This document shows positions 9,078-19,588 of a stretch of DNA of 61,702 nt, in pieces. The stretch's first letter is position 1. Each line of letters begins with the position of its first letter. This stretch comes from Chengkuizengella axinellae (GTDB lineage Bacteria; Bacillota; Bacilli; Paenibacillales; KCTC-33759), in NCBI RefSeq assembly GCF_030730905.1, contig NZ_JAVAMP010000020.1:1-61702 (forward strand), in the 5' to 3' direction. The position numbers and the translations under genes are program-made. The notes below the pieces were generated by a model. It had not been told where the DNA came from. It did no database searches and worked only from the letters and a program-made list of their open reading frames with translations.

Positions 9078-9806
9078 ATGTTAACAAAATCACTTCCAAG
9101 TGTTTTTACAGTTGCAAATTTATTTATTGGAATCACTTCCATTATTTTTGTGTTTAATAACCAACCCGATATTGCTGCACTACTGGTCATTGTTGCAATG
9201 TTGACAGATGGTATTGATGGTCGTGTTGCAAGAGCATTAAATGTGCAAAGTGAGTTTGGGAAAGAATTGGATTCTTTGTCTGATGTCATTTCTTTCGGGG
9301 TAGCTCCTGCATTTTTAATGTACGTTGTTGCTTTTCAGGAAATGAGTGCAATAGGTTGGATTGTTACTGCCATATTCCCAATTTGCGGAGCGTTGCGTTT
9401 GGCAAGGTTTAATGTTGTAACGAATGATGTTAAAGGCTATTTTATAGGTTTGCCTATTCCTGCGGCTGGTGGGATATTAAGTTCAATGGCTTTATTTCAT
9501 GATGGGATACATTTAAGTGTTTTGGTCCTCGTAACCATTATTTTATCTTTATTAATGGTTAGCAATATTAAGTATCCAAGTTTAAAATCAGTAGGTATTT
9601 CTAAATATACATTGCTGGTTGCTATGGTATTGGTTGTGGGTATTGTTGTATTGGTCTTTTTATTACCGGACCAATTCGGAGGGTATACTAAATATTTATT
9701 TGTTCCATTGATTGTATACGCAGTTTATGGCTTAAAAAAAAACGGTGATCACCTAATAAAAGCAGCATTAAACAAATATAAAGAAGCAAGAAATAATTCA
9801 TTATAA
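9078..9806 (+). CDS. pssA: CDP-diacylglycerol-serine O-phosphatidyltransferase
   Basis: Integral membrane enzyme that makes phosphatidylserine, the precursor of phosphatidylethanolamine. The CDP-alcohol phosphotransferase signature D-x2-DG-x2-AR-x8-G-x3-D-x3-D is complete at residues 44-69. Several hydrophobic segments follow. ATG 9078 has GAGGTGG 6 bases upstream and gives 242 residues. It is followed by a strong terminator. Substrate specificity is inferred from similarity to the PssA subgroup. Confidence 0.88.
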   Translation: MLTKSLPSVFTVANLFIGITSIIFVFNNQPDIAALLVIVAMLTDGIDGRVARALNVQSEFGKELDSLSDVISFGVAPAFLMYVVAFQEMSAIGWIVTAIFPICGALRLARFNVVTNDVKGYFIGLPIPAAGGILSSMALFHDGIHLSVLVLVTIILSLLMVSNIKYPSLKSVGISKYTLLVAMVLVVGIVVLVFLLPDQFGGYTKYLFVPLIVYAVYGLKKNGDHLIKAALNKYKEARNNSL

Positions 9807-9856
9807 CAGATCATCACAATTGAATAATGAATGCCCCACTTTTAATTGGAATAACG

Positions 9857-9904
9857 AAAAGCCTTCAAAATCAAATGAATAGTGATTTTGAAGGCTTTTT
9901 TTGT
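9857..9904 (+). terminator. terminator after pssA
   Basis: AAAGCCTTCAAAATCA pairs with TGATTTTGAAGGCTTT, a perfect 16-base stem, followed by a T run on the plus strand. Confidence 0.93.
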
Positions 9905-9910
9905 ACAAAA

Positions 9911-9943
9911 ATGAAAAAAAATACCGCCCTAAGTTTTGGGCGG
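9911..9943 (-). terminator. terminator after the DUF1573-like gene
   Basis: On the minus strand CCGCCC (from 9943) pairs with GGGCGG (to 9924) and is followed by TATTTTTTTTC. It sits back-to-back with the pssA terminator between convergent genes. Confidence 0.88.
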
Positions 9944-9951
9944 CTTTTCTT

Positions 9952-10338
9952 CTAAGATAAATTAAAAAATCCAAGTGTTGCACACTTTTTTGATTCTTTA
10001 TTCACTGCATCCTCAAGCTCAATATCTAATAAATTGCAAAGTGAAGACATATAAAATAAATTTTTACCGAGTTCTGAAACTACAGCTTCCTTACACTGAT
10101 CACAAAGCTTGCCTTGCAAATGATTTTCTAGCAAGTCTTTAGCTTGTTCTAATGTCATATCAGAAGAGTAGGTTTGTTTTTGTGCCTGAATTTCAATACA
10201 ACCACATTCAGTGACTGCTTTCACCACGGCACGGTGGATGGATGAATTGGATTGATCAAATTTGGACAATACGTCCATAAGACTTCGGTGACGGAGTAGT
10301 AAATCTGACACTTGATTTTGAAATTGTTTGAGTTGCAT
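9952..10338 (-). CDS. DUF1573-like conserved cysteine-containing protein
   Basis: A 128-residue soluble protein without a signal peptide. It resembles a small conserved family seen at this locus in paenibacilli (annotated DUF1573, from memory). Six cysteines are visible: C45/C47 (CGC), C79/C82 (CDQC), C101 and C119, so metal binding is plausible but unproven. The N-terminal half is helical with many charged residues. GAGGTG lies about 14 bases before the ATG, rather far. It is on the opposite strand to its neighbours, divergent from yacL. Function unknown. Confidence 0.8.
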   Translation of the reverse strand: MQLKQFQNQVSDLLLRHRSLMDVLSKFDQSNSSIHRAVVKAVTECGCIEIQAQKQTYSSDMTLEQAKDLLENHLQGKLCDQCKEAVVSELGKNLFYMSSLCNLLDIELEDAVNKESKKCATLGFFNLS

Positions 10339-10525
10339 AACGTTAAAAAATTCACCTCATTATGCTGTATTTTTTTCCATTATATAAGAAATATGCTAAT
10401 AATTCAAAGGTTTAAAACGAAATTGTACGATGAAAATATGTTGAAAATAAGATTAGGTTGCTCGTAATTGGTTCATAATTGTAAAGAGGAATTTTTTTTT
10501 ATAAAACTAGGAGGTGAAAATTTAT

Positions 10526-11596
10526 ATGTTAAAAAGGTTAATTCAAATTGGGTTTGTGATGATAGGAGGTGTCATAGGATATAGATTTAGTAGCTTTTTC
10601 GAATCCTTAATCGGTATTGAAACACAGCAAAACAGTGAATATGTTGTAATGGGGGCAGGGATTGTGTTATTTTTCCTTATCTCTTTAATTGCAATCTTTT
10701 TTTATAAAATTGTGATACAAAAGGTTGAGGAAAAATTAGCTAGAGTTCCGCTGTCTGACTTATTGTCTGGTATTGTAGGACTCATCTTCGGATTGCTCGT
10801 CTCAGTCATGTTATATCCAGCCGTCTCAACAATAAATGGGATGGGAAACTTGGTGCCGATTGTTTTTTCTATAGGATTAGGATACATAGGCTTTAAGATA
10901 GGATTTAGTAAAAAAGAAGAAATTCGTTCTATCATATCAAAAAAAGAACCAGCTGTAGGAAATGGAGAACAGGACGACTTTAATAAGGGTGATCATAAAA
11001 TTTTAGATACAAGTGTAATAATTGACGGCAGAATTGCGGATATATGTAAAACTGGATTTGTAGAAGGGATTTTAGTCATACCTGAATTTGTGCTAGAGGA
11101 ACTGCAACATATTGCTGATTCTTCCGATTTGCTAAAAAGAAATCGGGGACGTAGAGGATTGGATATTTTAAACAAAATACAAAAAGAACTAGATGTAAAA
11201 GTACTGATTTATGAAGGGGATTTTGATGAAATTTCTGAAGTTGACTCTAAGTTAGTGAAACTAGCAAAAGTTTTAATGGGAAAAGTAGTAACCAATGATT
11301 ATAATCTAAATAAAGTTTGTGAACTCCAGGGTGTATCTGTACTTAACATCAATGATCTCGCCAATGCAGTAAAACCAGTTGTTTTACCAGGTGAAGAAAT
11401 GTTGGTGCAAGTGATCAAAGATGGTAAAGAAAATGGACAAGGAGTGGCTTATCTTGACGATGGCACGATGATCGTTGTAGAGGGTGGAAGTGATTTTATA
11501 GGAACAAATATAGAGGTATTGGTGACAAGTGTTTTACAGACTTCAGCTGGTCGCATGATATTTGCTAAACCAAAATTGTTGGAAAAAGCGCTATAA
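10526..11596 (+). CDS. yacL: PIN/TRAM domain membrane protein (YacL family)
   Basis: Four N-terminal hydrophobic segments (about residues 1-125) are followed by a PIN nuclease domain starting at [14 protein letters not shown] and a C-terminal TRAM-type RNA-binding domain. Acidic PIN residues (DTS, the D of DGR, ELQH, NDYN) are present, so it may be a membrane-tethered RNase. ATG 10526 lies 9 bases after GGAGGTG and gives 356 residues; the upstream GTG is inside that site. It precedes ispD, the common Bacillales order. Physiological role is not established. Confidence 0.93.
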   Translation: MLKRLIQIGFVMIGGVIGYRFSSFFESLIGIETQQNSEYVVMGAGIVLFFLISLIAIFFYKIVIQKVEEKLARVPLSDLLSGIVGLIFGLLVSVMLYPAVSTINGMGNLVPIVFSIGLGYIGFKIGFSKKEEIRSIISKKEPAVGNGEQDDFNKGDHKILDTSVIIDGRIADICKTGFVEGILVIPEFVLEELQHIADSSDLLKRNRGRRGLDILNKIQKELDVKVLIYEGDFDEISEVDSKLVKLAKVLMGKVVTNDYNLNKVCELQGVSVLNINDLANAVKPVVLPGEEMLVQVIKDGKENGQGVAYLDDGTMIVVEGGSDFIGTNIEVLVTSVLQTSAGRMIFAKPKLLEKAL

Positions 11597-11680
11597 AAAC
11601 ATTATGATATATAGGAGTGTTCAAAGTTGATTGTTATCAATTTGGACATTTCTATTTTGTTTTTATGGGCAGGGGATGAA

Positions 11681-12373
11681 ATGTCAAATCTAGGTGTAGT
11701 GATTGTTTCTGCAGGTAAAGGAACAAGAATGAGAACAAAGCAAAGCAAACAGTATATTGAACTGCAAAATAAACCTATACTTGTACATACATTGGAGCAA
11801 TTTCAAAAAATAAGTGAAATCGAACATATTCATGTTGTTGTTGGAGCAGATGATGTGAAGCTGGTTAAATCTTATGTTGAACAATATCATCTTCATAAAG
11901 TGGCTTGTGTGATTGCAGGTGGGAAGGAGAGGCAAGATTCAGTTTACGAAGGATTGCTGTCATTTCCAGAAACGATAGAATGGGTTATGATTCATGATGG
12001 CGTTCGTCCTTTTGTGAAAGAGGAGCATATTCTATCTTGCTTAAGAAAAGCTGAAGAAAAAGGTGCTGCAGTATTGGCTGTTCCTGTGAAGGATACAATT
12101 AAAATGGTAAACGAAAAAAAAGAAGTATTGTCAACGCCAGACCGTAAACAGCTATGGGCGATTCAAACTCCCCAGGTTTTTGGATTGAAGGAATTAAAAA
12201 AAGCACATGATTATGCTAGAGAACAAAAGATACTCGGAACTGACGATGCAATGTTGATGGAAACTGTGGGAGCTTCAATTCATGTGGTACCAGGAGATTA
12301 TCAAAATATTAAAATAACAACACCTGATGACCTTGAGTTTGCTCAGTTTATATTGTCTAAACAAGAGAGTTGA
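11681..12373 (+). CDS. ispD: 2-C-methyl-D-erythritol 4-phosphate cytidylyltransferase
   Basis: Third step of the MEP isoprenoid pathway: MEP plus CTP gives CDP-ME. The CTP-binding loop SAGKGTRM lies at 10-17, with the conserved KQY soon after and the motifs IHDGVRPFV and TPQ. ATG 11681 with AGGGGA just upstream gives 230 residues, the family size. The longer frame from 11627 adds 18 hydrophobic residues absent from homologues. It is followed by ispF, the enzyme two steps later. Confidence 0.96.
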   Translation: MSNLGVVIVSAGKGTRMRTKQSKQYIELQNKPILVHTLEQFQKISEIEHIHVVVGADDVKLVKSYVEQYHLHKVACVIAGGKERQDSVYEGLLSFPETIEWVMIHDGVRPFVKEEHILSCLRKAEEKGAAVLAVPVKDTIKMVNEKKEVLSTPDRKQLWAIQTPQVFGLKELKKAHDYAREQKILGTDDAMLMETVGASIHVVPGDYQNIKITTPDDLEFAQFILSKQES

Positions 12374-12422
12374 ACTGGAAATAATCCAGGGTTATATACA
12401 TTTGGGAGAGGGGAATATGAAC

Positions 12423-12905
12423 ATGGTACGTATCGGACAAGGTTATGACGTACATCAATTGGTAGAAGGGCGAGCTTGTATAATAGGTGGGATTGAAATC
12501 CCTTTTGATAAAGGATTGCTAGGTCATTCTGATGCAGATGTACTTTTGCATGCCATCACAGATGCCATTTTAGGTGCAATTGGTAAAGGAGATATAGGAA
12601 CGCACTTCCCTGATACTTCAGAAGAATTTAAAGATGCGGATAGTAAAGTATTGTTGCAAGAAGTTTGGAAGATGGTCAAAGATGAAGGCTATACATTAGG
12701 GAATGTAGACGCTACAATTATAGCGCAAAAACCAAAGATGGCTCCCTATATACCAAAGATGGTTACCGTTATTTCAGATCTGTTAGAAGCGGATCCATCA
12801 CAGGTGAATGTAAAAGCCACTACTACTGAAAAGCTTGGTTTTGCTGGGAGAAGTGAAGGCATTGCAGCCTTATCAGTTGTTTGTTTAACAAAAGATATGC
12901 TATGA
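12423..12905 (+). CDS. ispF: 2-C-methyl-D-erythritol 2,4-cyclodiphosphate synthase
   Basis: Cyclizes CDP-ME 2-phosphate, releasing CMP, in the MEP pathway. Zinc ligands D9, H11 and H43 and the GHSDADV loop (34-40) are present, and the protein is 160 residues. GAGAGGGG lies 9 bases before ATG 12423, whose product [11 protein letters not shown] matches homologues. ATG 12417 is an alternative adding two residues. The gap from ispD is about 50 bases, so the two are probably cotranscribed. Confidence 0.97.
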   Translation: MVRIGQGYDVHQLVEGRACIIGGIEIPFDKGLLGHSDADVLLHAITDAILGAIGKGDIGTHFPDTSEEFKDADSKVLLQEVWKMVKDEGYTLGNVDATIIAQKPKMAPYIPKMVTVISDLLEADPSQVNVKATTTEKLGFAGRSEGIAALSVVCLTKDML

Positions 12906-12947
12906 TTTGAAAATATGAATTAGGAGTATATAGGAGGAGAAAAAGGC

Positions 12948-14417
12948 ATGTCTAAAGAAGTTCGTGTTCGTTATGCGCCTAGTCCAACAGGCCACTTACA
13001 TATAGGTAATGCTAGAGCTGCTCTATTTAACTATTTATTTGCTCGCAGCTTGAATGGGAAGTTTATCGTTCGTATTGAAGATACGGATTTAAAAAGGAAT
13101 GTGGAAGGTGGAGAAGCCAGCCAATTAAGAAATTTAAGTTGGTTGGGATTGGATTGGGACGAAAGTGTTGATAAAGATGGTGGCTATGGTCCTTATCGCC
13201 AAACAGATCGCCTTGATATTTATAAAAAATATTGGCAGGAACTATTTGAAAAAGATATGGCTTATCATTGTTACTGTACTGAGGAAGAGCTGGAGGCAGA
13301 ACGTGAAAAGCAAATGGCAGAAGGAAAGATGCCAAAATATTCTGGCAAGTGCAAACATTTGTCTGTTGATGAGAAAAAAGAACTTGAGCAGCAAGGGAGA
13401 GTTCCTAGTGTTCGTTTCAAGGTCCCTGCTGATAAAACTTATACCTTTGATGATATGGTAAAAGGAACGGTTTCTTTTGATACAAGTGATACGGGTGACT
13501 TTGTCATTGTTAAAAAGGATGGTATTCCAACCTATAACTTTGCCGTTGTTATTGACGACTATTTGATGGAAATTTCTCATGTATTAAGAGGTGACGACCA
13601 TATTTCTAACACTCCTCGTCAGCTTATGATATATGAAACGCTTGGATGGGAAACGCCTATTTTTGGTCACATGACTCTAATCGTGAATGAACAACGTAAA
13701 AAGTTAAGTAAACGAGATGAGTCAACGATTCAGTTTATTGAGCAGTATCATGATTTAGGGTTTTTACCTGAGACATTATTTAATTTTATTGCGTTATTAG
13801 GATGGTCTCCTGAGGGCGAGGAAGAAATATTTTCAAAAGAAGAGCTAGTTGGAATCTTTGATGCAGCTCGTTTATCTAAAAGCCCTGCTGTTTTTGATAC
13901 GAAAAAGTTGCATTGGATGAACAATCACTATATTAAAAATGCAGAGTTGGACACTGTAGTGGATCTAACATTACCTCACCTGCAAAAAGCAGGTTTTATA
14001 TCCGAAACTATAGATGAGGATAAGAAAGCTTGGGTGACTGGAGTTATTGCTCTTTTAAAAGAAAAGCTGGATTATGGTGCTCAAATTGTAGAATTGTCTG
14101 AACTATTTTTTAAAGAAGAATATAAAATAGAGGAAGAGGCAGAGCAGGTTATAAAAGATGAGCAAGTACCAGTTGTTCTGCAGAGCTTTGTTAATCAACT
14201 TCAACAGTCAGAGGAGTTTGCAGCAGACGTAATAAAGAAGCTATTAAAAAATGTACAAAAAGAAACGGGATTTAAAGGGAAACAATTGTTTATGCCTGTT
14301 CGTGCAGCATTAACAGGACAAATCCATGGACCAGATTTAAATCAAACGATCTTTTTATTAGGGAAAGAAAAAGTAATTCAACGACTTCAGGCATTAGACT
14401 CATTGTTTTCTGCTTGA
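12948..14417 (+). CDS. gltX: glutamyl-tRNA synthetase
   Basis: Class I aminoacyl-tRNA synthetase charging tRNA-Glu; in Bacillales it also charges tRNA-Gln for later amidation. HIGN lies at 18-21 and the KMSKS-type motif is KLSKR, as usual for GluRS. The 489 residues match the family. A strong AGGAGG precedes the ATG. It is followed directly by the cysteine T-box, so cysE-cysS transcription is separately gated. Confidence 0.97.
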   Translation: MSKEVRVRYAPSPTGHLHIGNARAALFNYLFARSLNGKFIVRIEDTDLKRNVEGGEASQLRNLSWLGLDWDESVDKDGGYGPYRQTDRLDIYKKYWQELFEKDMAYHCYCTEEELEAEREKQMAEGKMPKYSGKCKHLSVDEKKELEQQGRVPSVRFKVPADKTYTFDDMVKGTVSFDTSDTGDFVIVKKDGIPTYNFAVVIDDYLMEISHVLRGDDHISNTPRQLMIYETLGWETPIFGHMTLIVNEQRKKLSKRDESTIQFIEQYHDLGFLPETLFNFIALLGWSPEGEEEIFSKEELVGIFDAARLSKSPAVFDTKKLHWMNNHYIKNAELDTVVDLTLPHLQKAGFISETIDEDKKAWVTGVIALLKEKLDYGAQIVELSELFFKEEYKIEEEAEQVIKDEQVPVVLQSFVNQLQQSEEFAADVIKKLLKNVQKETGFKGKQLFMPVRAALTGQIHGPDLNQTIFLLGKEKVIQRLQALDSLFSA

Positions 14418-14469
14418 AAATTCGTTATACTGTGATTAATTATGAAATGATATTATTCCAATGATAAAT

Positions 14470-14727
14470 ATAGAAGCGTTGAACAGGAAAGTAGTTCTAA
14501 GAGTGAATGTCCAGAGAAGGATAACCATGAGCAGAGCTCTGGCTGAGAGTTATCCAATTCTACCCTTAAAATGAAGTGCACCTGTGAGCTTTGCAACTGA
14601 AATTTTTTAGGTTGTAACGATTGGCTCTTGTTACGAGCTGTGAGTGGGGGAATCTAACGATTTTCCAAACAGAGTGGGACCGCGTACTTTACGTCTCTGT
14701 AGCATTTATGCTGCAGAGGCTTTTTTG
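14470..14727 (+). promoter_or_regulatory. T-box riboswitch, cysteine-specific
   Basis: The T-box sequence AGAGTGGGACCGCG lies at 14671-14684. Stem I is closed by ACAGG (14483-14487) with CCTGT (14581-14585), and the candidate specifier TGC (Cys) at 14577-14579 sits just inside that base, where it is expected. A terminator hairpin with a T run follows (about 14693-14726). Uncharged tRNA-Cys should favour antitermination and switch on cysE-cysS. Confidence 0.93.
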
Positions 14728-14758
14728 TTTATAAAAAATAGGAAAGGAGAGACACCAA

Positions 14759-15427
14759 ATGTTTAAGACAATTAGATCAGATGTGCGAGCTGTTTTTGAT
14801 AATGACCCATCTGCCCGCAATACTTTTGAAGTTATTTTTACTTATTCAGGTTTACATGCTTTGTGGTCGCATCGAATCGCACATTGGTTTTTTAAAAGAA
14901 AACTACTAACCATTGCAAGAATCATATCTCAAATCAATCGTTTTTTAACAGGGATTGAAATTCATCCCGGTGCTAAAATTGGCCAAAGACTGTTTATAGA
15001 TCATGGAATGGGTGTAGTGATTGGGGAAACCTGTGAAATTGGTGATGATGTAGTTTTATATCAAGGTGTAACATTAGGTGGAACTGGGAAGGAAAAAGGA
15101 AAAAGGCACCCCACAATTGGGAATAATGTTGTTGTAAGCTCCGGTGCTAAAATACTAGGATCGTTTAAAGTCGGGGATCATTCGAGAGTTGGTGCTAATG
15201 CGGTAGTGTTGAGAGAGGTTCCTGAACATAGTACAGTTGTGGGTATTCCTGGTAAAATAGTAAAACAAAATGGAGTACGGGTAAGTAAACTAGATCATGG
15301 AAATGTACCCGATCCAGTACAGGATGTATGCAGAAAATTGCAAGACGAAATCGATGCATTAAGAAGTGATTTAGAAGCTGTTAAAAAAAGTGGAGGGAAG
15401 CAAAAGGATGGCATTAAAAGTTTTTAA
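14759..15427 (+). CDS. cysE: serine O-acetyltransferase
   Basis: Acetylates serine to O-acetylserine, the first step of cysteine synthesis. It has an N-terminal helical region and a left-handed beta-helix of hexapeptide repeats with the active-site segment [12 protein letters not shown] and GVTLGGTG. The 222 residues match the short bacterial type. AGGAGA precedes the ATG. Its 3' end overlaps cysS by 20 bases and it lies just after the Cys T-box, so both steps respond to tRNA-Cys charging. Confidence 0.97.
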   Translation: MFKTIRSDVRAVFDNDPSARNTFEVIFTYSGLHALWSHRIAHWFFKRKLLTIARIISQINRFLTGIEIHPGAKIGQRLFIDHGMGVVIGETCEIGDDVVLYQGVTLGGTGKEKGKRHPTIGNNVVVSSGAKILGSFKVGDHSRVGANAVVLREVPEHSTVVGIPGKIVKQNGVRVSKLDHGNVPDPVQDVCRKLQDEIDALRSDLEAVKKSGGKQKDGIKSF

Positions 15428-16808
15428 TACATTAACACGAAAAAAAGAGGATTTTAAACCCATAGAATCTGGAAAAGTGAAGATGTACGTGTGTGGTCCT
15501 ACCGTATATGGTTATATTCATATCGGGAATGCCAGACCACTTATCTTTTTTGATGTAGTAAGAAAGTATTTGGAGGCTTTAAACTATGAGGTTGAATACA
15601 TCATTAACTTTACAGATGTTGATGATAAAATCATAAAAAAAGCCAACGAAATGAACAGAACAGTTACCGAAGTGGCAGATCAATTTATTGAAGCATATCT
15701 TGATGACTCAAAACATCTTTTGGTCAAACCAGCGACTATTTATCCACGAGTTACGGAAAACATGAAAGAGATTATTGAATTCATAACAAAGTTAGTAGAT
15801 GGCGGTTATGCTTATGCAAATGACGGAGATGTATTTTATAGAACAGGTGAATTTAAAGATTACGGAAAGCTATCTCATCAAAACCTAGAAGAGCTTCAGT
15901 TTGGCAAACGGATTGAAGTAGACGATCGCAAGGAAAATCCGCAGGATTTTGTATTATGGAAAAAGGCGAAACCAGGCGAAGTATTTTGGGAGAGTCCATG
16001 GGGTGACGGCAGACCAGGCTGGCATATCGAATGTTCCACAATGGCAAAAAAATATCTTGGAGAGACGATGGATATTCACGGTGGAGGGCAGGATCTTCAA
16101 TTCCCTCATCACGAATGTGAAATTGCTCAATCTGAAGTTGTTAATCATACGCCATTAGCTAACTACTGGCTTCATAATGGATACGTGAATATTAATAATG
16201 AAAAAATGTCAAAATCACTTGGCAATGGTGTAAACGTAAAACAGCTGCTTAAAAATTATAAAGCTGAAGTGATTCGTTATTTTATATTAAGTACTCATTA
16301 TAGTAATCCGCTTAATTTTTCTGGAGAAGTGATGGAGCAAGCAAAACAGAGCTTAGCTAGGATTCAAAATTGTATTTCTAATTTAGACTATAGATTAGAG
16401 AATGTATCCAATCATAGTGAGTCTCAACAAGATGTAGAGCAAAAAGTTGCACTCATTTTGGAAACATTCCATAAGCGGATGCAGGATGACTTTAATACAG
16501 CAGATGCGATTACCTCTATCTTTGATTTAGTGACTGAAACAAATCAATATTTGCAAAATGATAAAGTGGATTCAAACATATTGGGAAAAATGAAAAGTGT
16601 ATTTCAAGAAATGAATACAATCCTAGGGTTGATTAAGGATGAAAATAATGAACTGTTAGACGAAGAGGTTGAAAATCTTATTCAGGAGCGGGTCAACGCT
16701 AGAAAAAATAAAAACTGGGCAAGAGCGGATGAAATTAGAGATGAGTTGCAACAACAAGGGATTTTGTTAGAGGATACACCACAGGGAATGCGATGGAAAA
16801 GAAAATGA
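15408..16808 (+). CDS. cysS: cysteinyl-tRNA synthetase
   Basis: Class I synthetase charging tRNA-Cys. C29 in [10 protein letters not shown] and the CSTM and HHECE segments supply zinc ligands; HIGN is at 38-41, and KMSKSLG is near residue 266. ATG 15408 with GGAGGG upstream gives 466 residues; the frame opens at 15390 within cysE. It overlaps cysE upstream and mrnC downstream, indicating translational coupling. Confidence 0.97.
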   Translation: MALKVFNTLTRKKEDFKPIESGKVKMYVCGPTVYGYIHIGNARPLIFFDVVRKYLEALNYEVEYIINFTDVDDKIIKKANEMNRTVTEVADQFIEAYLDDSKHLLVKPATIYPRVTENMKEIIEFITKLVDGGYAYANDGDVFYRTGEFKDYGKLSHQNLEELQFGKRIEVDDRKENPQDFVLWKKAKPGEVFWESPWGDGRPGWHIECSTMAKKYLGETMDIHGGGQDLQFPHHECEIAQSEVVNHTPLANYWLHNGYVNINNEKMSKSLGNGVNVKQLLKNYKAEVIRYFILSTHYSNPLNFSGEVMEQAKQSLARIQNCISNLDYRLENVSNHSESQQDVEQKVALILETFHKRMQDDFNTADAITSIFDLVTETNQYLQNDKVDSNILGKMKSVFQEMNTILGLIKDENNELLDEEVENLIQERVNARKNKNWARADEIRDELQQQGILLEDTPQGMRWKRK

Positions 16809-17239
16809 TGAGTGAATTTGATCAGCATTTCCCTCTGTTTTCTTTTCCGCCAAGCAAAGTGCCCAGATTACTTAATCCATTAGTACTAGCGTACATTGGA
16901 GATGCTATATACGACACCTATATACGTACGTATTTAGTATCGCTCCCACACCACAAGCCGAATCATTTGCATCATGAAGCAACCAAATATGTCTCAGCAA
17001 AAGCGCAGGCACATTTTCTTAAATTATGGCTTCCTCATTTAAGTGAAGAAGAGCAGGACATGGTAAGACGGGGACGAAATGCGAAATCAGCAACCATTCC
17101 CAAAAATGCGAACGTATTGGATTATCGCCACAGCACTGCATTTGAATGCTTGATAGGATACCTGTATTATAAACAGCAGCACAAACGATTAAGTCAATTA
17201 CTAAAAATGATTATAGATTATAAAGAAAATGAACATTAG
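16793..17239 (+). CDS. mrnC: mini-ribonuclease 3
   Basis: RNase III-type endonuclease lacking the double-stranded RNA-binding domain; matures 23S rRNA ends in Bacillales. The catalytic segment YIGDAIYDTYIR places the key acidic residues at D37 and D41. The 148 residues match the family. It overlaps the end of cysS by 16 bases. ATG 16793 is used; ATG 16805 is an alternative start. Confidence 0.95.
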   Translation: MEKKMMSEFDQHFPLFSFPPSKVPRLLNPLVLAYIGDAIYDTYIRTYLVSLPHHKPNHLHHEATKYVSAKAQAHFLKLWLPHLSEEEQDMVRRGRNAKSATIPKNANVLDYRHSTAFECLIGYLYYKQQHKRLSQLLKMIIDYKENEH

Positions 17240-17271
17240 TATTTCTTCACAAATATAGAAAGGAAGATAAT

Positions 17272-18006
17272 ATGGAGACAGAATATATAGCAGGTAAACA
17301 TTCTGTGTTGGAAGCATTGCGTTCACAAAGGTCGATCCATAAAATTTGGATTGCTGATCAAACTCAAAAATCATCCATTCACCAGATTTTGTCAGAAGCC
17401 AAAACCTCTGGAACCATTTTGCAATATGTAGATAAAAAGAAACTCGAGCAAATGGTTCCAGGTGTAAAACATCAAGGGGTAGTGGCACAGGTTGCATCCT
17501 ATCAATATGCGGAGTTAGATGACCTTCTTGCTGCAGCTGCTGACAAAGATGAAAATCCTTTTTTTCTTATACTGGATGAAATTGAGGATCCACACAACTT
17601 GGGTTCTATTTTGCGTTCTTGTGATTGTACAGGAGTGCACGGTGTGATTATACCTAAAAGGCGTTCAGCAGGATTAACGGCCTCAGTATCAAAAACTTCT
17701 GCTGGAGCGGTAGAACACATTCCTGTTGCTAGGGTAACAAATTTAGGACAAACCATAGATAAATTAAAAAAACAAGGAATATGGATAGCCGGAGCAGACG
17801 TCTCAGCAGAACAAAATATATACCGTACCGATTTCACACTTCCGATTGGAATTGTTATCGGTAATGAACATAAGGGAATTGGTAGATTGATTAAGGAAAA
17901 ATGTGATTTTCTAATCAAACTCCCTATGTTTGGACGCATTAATTCTCTTAATGCTTCTGTTGCTGCAGGTGTCATCATGTACGAAGTGGTTCGGCAGCGA
18001 CATTAA
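17272..18006 (+). CDS. rlmB: 23S rRNA (guanosine-2'-O-)-methyltransferase RlmB
   Basis: SpoU/TrmH-type 2'-O-methyltransferase. An N-terminal substrate-binding domain (1-75) is followed by a trefoil-knot SPOUT domain: motif 1 LDEIEDPHNLGSILRS (101-116), motif 2 GNEHKGIGRL and motif 3 LNASVAAGVIMYE. The 244 residues are typical. AAGGAAG precedes the ATG. Methylation of G2251-equivalent is inferred from E. coli RlmB. Confidence 0.95.
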   Translation: METEYIAGKHSVLEALRSQRSIHKIWIADQTQKSSIHQILSEAKTSGTILQYVDKKKLEQMVPGVKHQGVVAQVASYQYAELDDLLAAAADKDENPFFLILDEIEDPHNLGSILRSCDCTGVHGVIIPKRRSAGLTASVSKTSAGAVEHIPVARVTNLGQTIDKLKKQGIWIAGADVSAEQNIYRTDFTLPIGIVIGNEHKGIGRLIKEKCDFLIKLPMFGRINSLNASVAAGVIMYEVVRQRH

Positions 18007-18017
18007 AAAGTGGAAAT

Positions 18018-18536
18018 ATGATGGAAGAATATTTGATTGTGGACGGTTACAATATGGTTGGGGATTGGCCTGAACTTATAAGAACATCAGAGGCAAGTTT
18101 AGAAGAAGCACGCAATCAGTTAATTAAAATGCTGGCAGATTATCAGGGGTATTCTGGGATGAAGGTTATCGTTGTGTTCGATGCCCATCAAGTTCCAGGA
18201 TTGGGAGCGAAAGAAAAAGAATACAAAATTAAAGTGATATATACAAAAGAAAAAGAAACAGCAGATGAATGTATTGAAAGATTGGTAACGGAGTTAGCTC
18301 ATCGAAAAAGAAACATTCATGTAGCTACCTCAGATTATGTGGAACAGCGCGTAATATTTGGCAAAGGAGCACTGCGTAAATCTGCACGAGAATTGCTGTT
18401 AGATATACATGAGAGTAGGAAAAGAGTAAAGACCAGAATAGAAAAACAATCAAAAAAAAGCAGCTACACCTTTGATAGTAAACTTTCAAGTGATGTAAAA
18501 GATATTTTCGAAAAATGGCGCAGAGGAGAAAAATAG
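18018..18536 (+). CDS. rae1: NYN-domain ribosome-dependent endoribonuclease Rae1 (YacP)
   Basis: A PIN-like NYN nuclease. The start IVDGYNMVGDWPEL holds the catalytic Asp (D9), and further acidic residues lie in VVFDAHQ, TADECIERL and ATSDYVEQ. The B. subtilis homologue cleaves mRNA in the ribosomal A site. The 172 residues fit. The ribosome site is weak (GTGGAAAT) and the gene lies 11 bases after rlmB, suggesting coupling. Confidence 0.92.
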   Translation: MMEEYLIVDGYNMVGDWPELIRTSEASLEEARNQLIKMLADYQGYSGMKVIVVFDAHQVPGLGAKEKEYKIKVIYTKEKETADECIERLVTELAHRKRNIHVATSDYVEQRVIFGKGALRKSARELLLDIHESRKRVKTRIEKQSKKSSYTFDSKLSSDVKDIFEKWRRGEK

Positions 18537-18582
18537 CGAACCTAACCTCGAAAAAAACATAAAGTTCAATAAAGACAAGTGG

Positions 18583-18612
18583 TTGACGGTTTTGCTAATA
18601 ATCATGTATACT
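18583..18612 (+). promoter_or_regulatory. sigma-A-type promoter of sigH
   Basis: TTGACG (18583-18588) and TATACT (18607-18612) with an 18-base spacer lie about 70 bases before sigH. In B. subtilis sigH is sigma-A dependent and AbrB repressed; no AbrB site can be called by eye. Confidence 0.6.
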
Positions 18613-18682
18613 ATTTTTATCTTAATTTTAGAGTAAAATCTCAAAAATAGACAGTAACCTTGGCAGGACCGGAGGGATTATA

Positions 18683-19330
18683 GTGAGTGTTGACCTCAAC
18701 GAAAAGATGCACGAGTATTACCTCAAAACAGATGAAGAAATTGTCGAATCGGTCCGAGAAGGCGATAATATTGCTCTAGAGTACCTAATCAATAAATACA
18801 AAAACTTTGTAAGAGCTAAAGCGCGATCCTATTTTTTAATAGGAGCTGATCGAGAAGACATTATCCAAGAAGGAATGATAGGCTTGTATAAGTCTATTCG
18901 CGATTTTAGAGGGGACAAGTTAGCTTCCTTTAAAGCATTTGCTGAGTTGTGTATTACAAGGCAAATTATTACTGCAATAAAAACGGCTACTCGACAGAAA
19001 CATATACCTTTAAACTCTTATATTTCTTTGGACAAGCCTATTTACGATGAGGAATCCGATCGTACCTTGTTAGATGTGATTTGTGGATCGAGAGTGACTG
19101 ATCCTGAAGAGTTAATGATCAACAAAGAAGAGTTCAGCGGGCTTGAGGATAAAATGGGTGAGATTTTAAGTGAGCTGGAACGCAAGGTTTTGATGTTATA
19201 TCTAGATGGGCGATCCTATCAAGATATTGCACACGATTTAGATCGACACATTAAATCTATCGATAATGCTTTGCAAAGAGTAAAGAGGAAACTAGAAAGG
19301 TATTTGGAAGTGCGTGAATTAAATCAATAA
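18683..19330 (+). CDS. sigH: RNA polymerase sigma factor SigH
   Basis: Sigma-70-family factor for the transition phase and early sporulation genes. Region 2 includes REDIIQEGMIGLYKSIRDF (58-76), and region 4 has a helix-turn-helix near 175-200 (DGRSYQDIAHDLDRHIKSI). The GTG start is 6 bases after GGAGGG and gives 215 residues, close to the B. subtilis protein. It has its own promoter and terminator. Confidence 0.97.
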   Translation: MSVDLNEKMHEYYLKTDEEIVESVREGDNIALEYLINKYKNFVRAKARSYFLIGADREDIIQEGMIGLYKSIRDFRGDKLASFKAFAELCITRQIITAIKTATRQKHIPLNSYISLDKPIYDEESDRTLLDVICGSRVTDPEELMINKEEFSGLEDKMGEILSELERKVLMLYLDGRSYQDIAHDLDRHIKSIDNALQRVKRKLERYLEVRELNQ

Positions 19331-19333
19331 ACT

Positions 19334-19366
19334 AAGCATCCGAATGAGTACATAAGGATGCTTTTT
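19334..19366 (+). terminator. terminator after sigH
   Basis: AAGCATCC pairs with GGATGCTT around a 14-base loop, followed by TTT. It separates sigH from the rpmG-secE-nusG unit. Confidence 0.88.
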
Positions 19367-19588
19367 TAGTGTCCATAATTTTCCACATTACTTGAAATGT
19401 CATCTTGGACAAAGGTTGTTGTTTATTCTTTGGATGGATTGAGAATAATGGGTAATATCATCTTTTTGTTACCTTTTCCTTGACATGGTTTATTCATTGT
19501 GATAAATTTTTTTGGGTAGCCTTATTTTGTTACGCGTATATGTTAACATAGACATGAATACTAAGAAGTTGTCTCGGGAGGTGACATC

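Noticed and set aside
13063-13580. Several open frames inside gltX on both strands
   Set aside because: Shadows of a strongly conserved gene with no ribosome sites.
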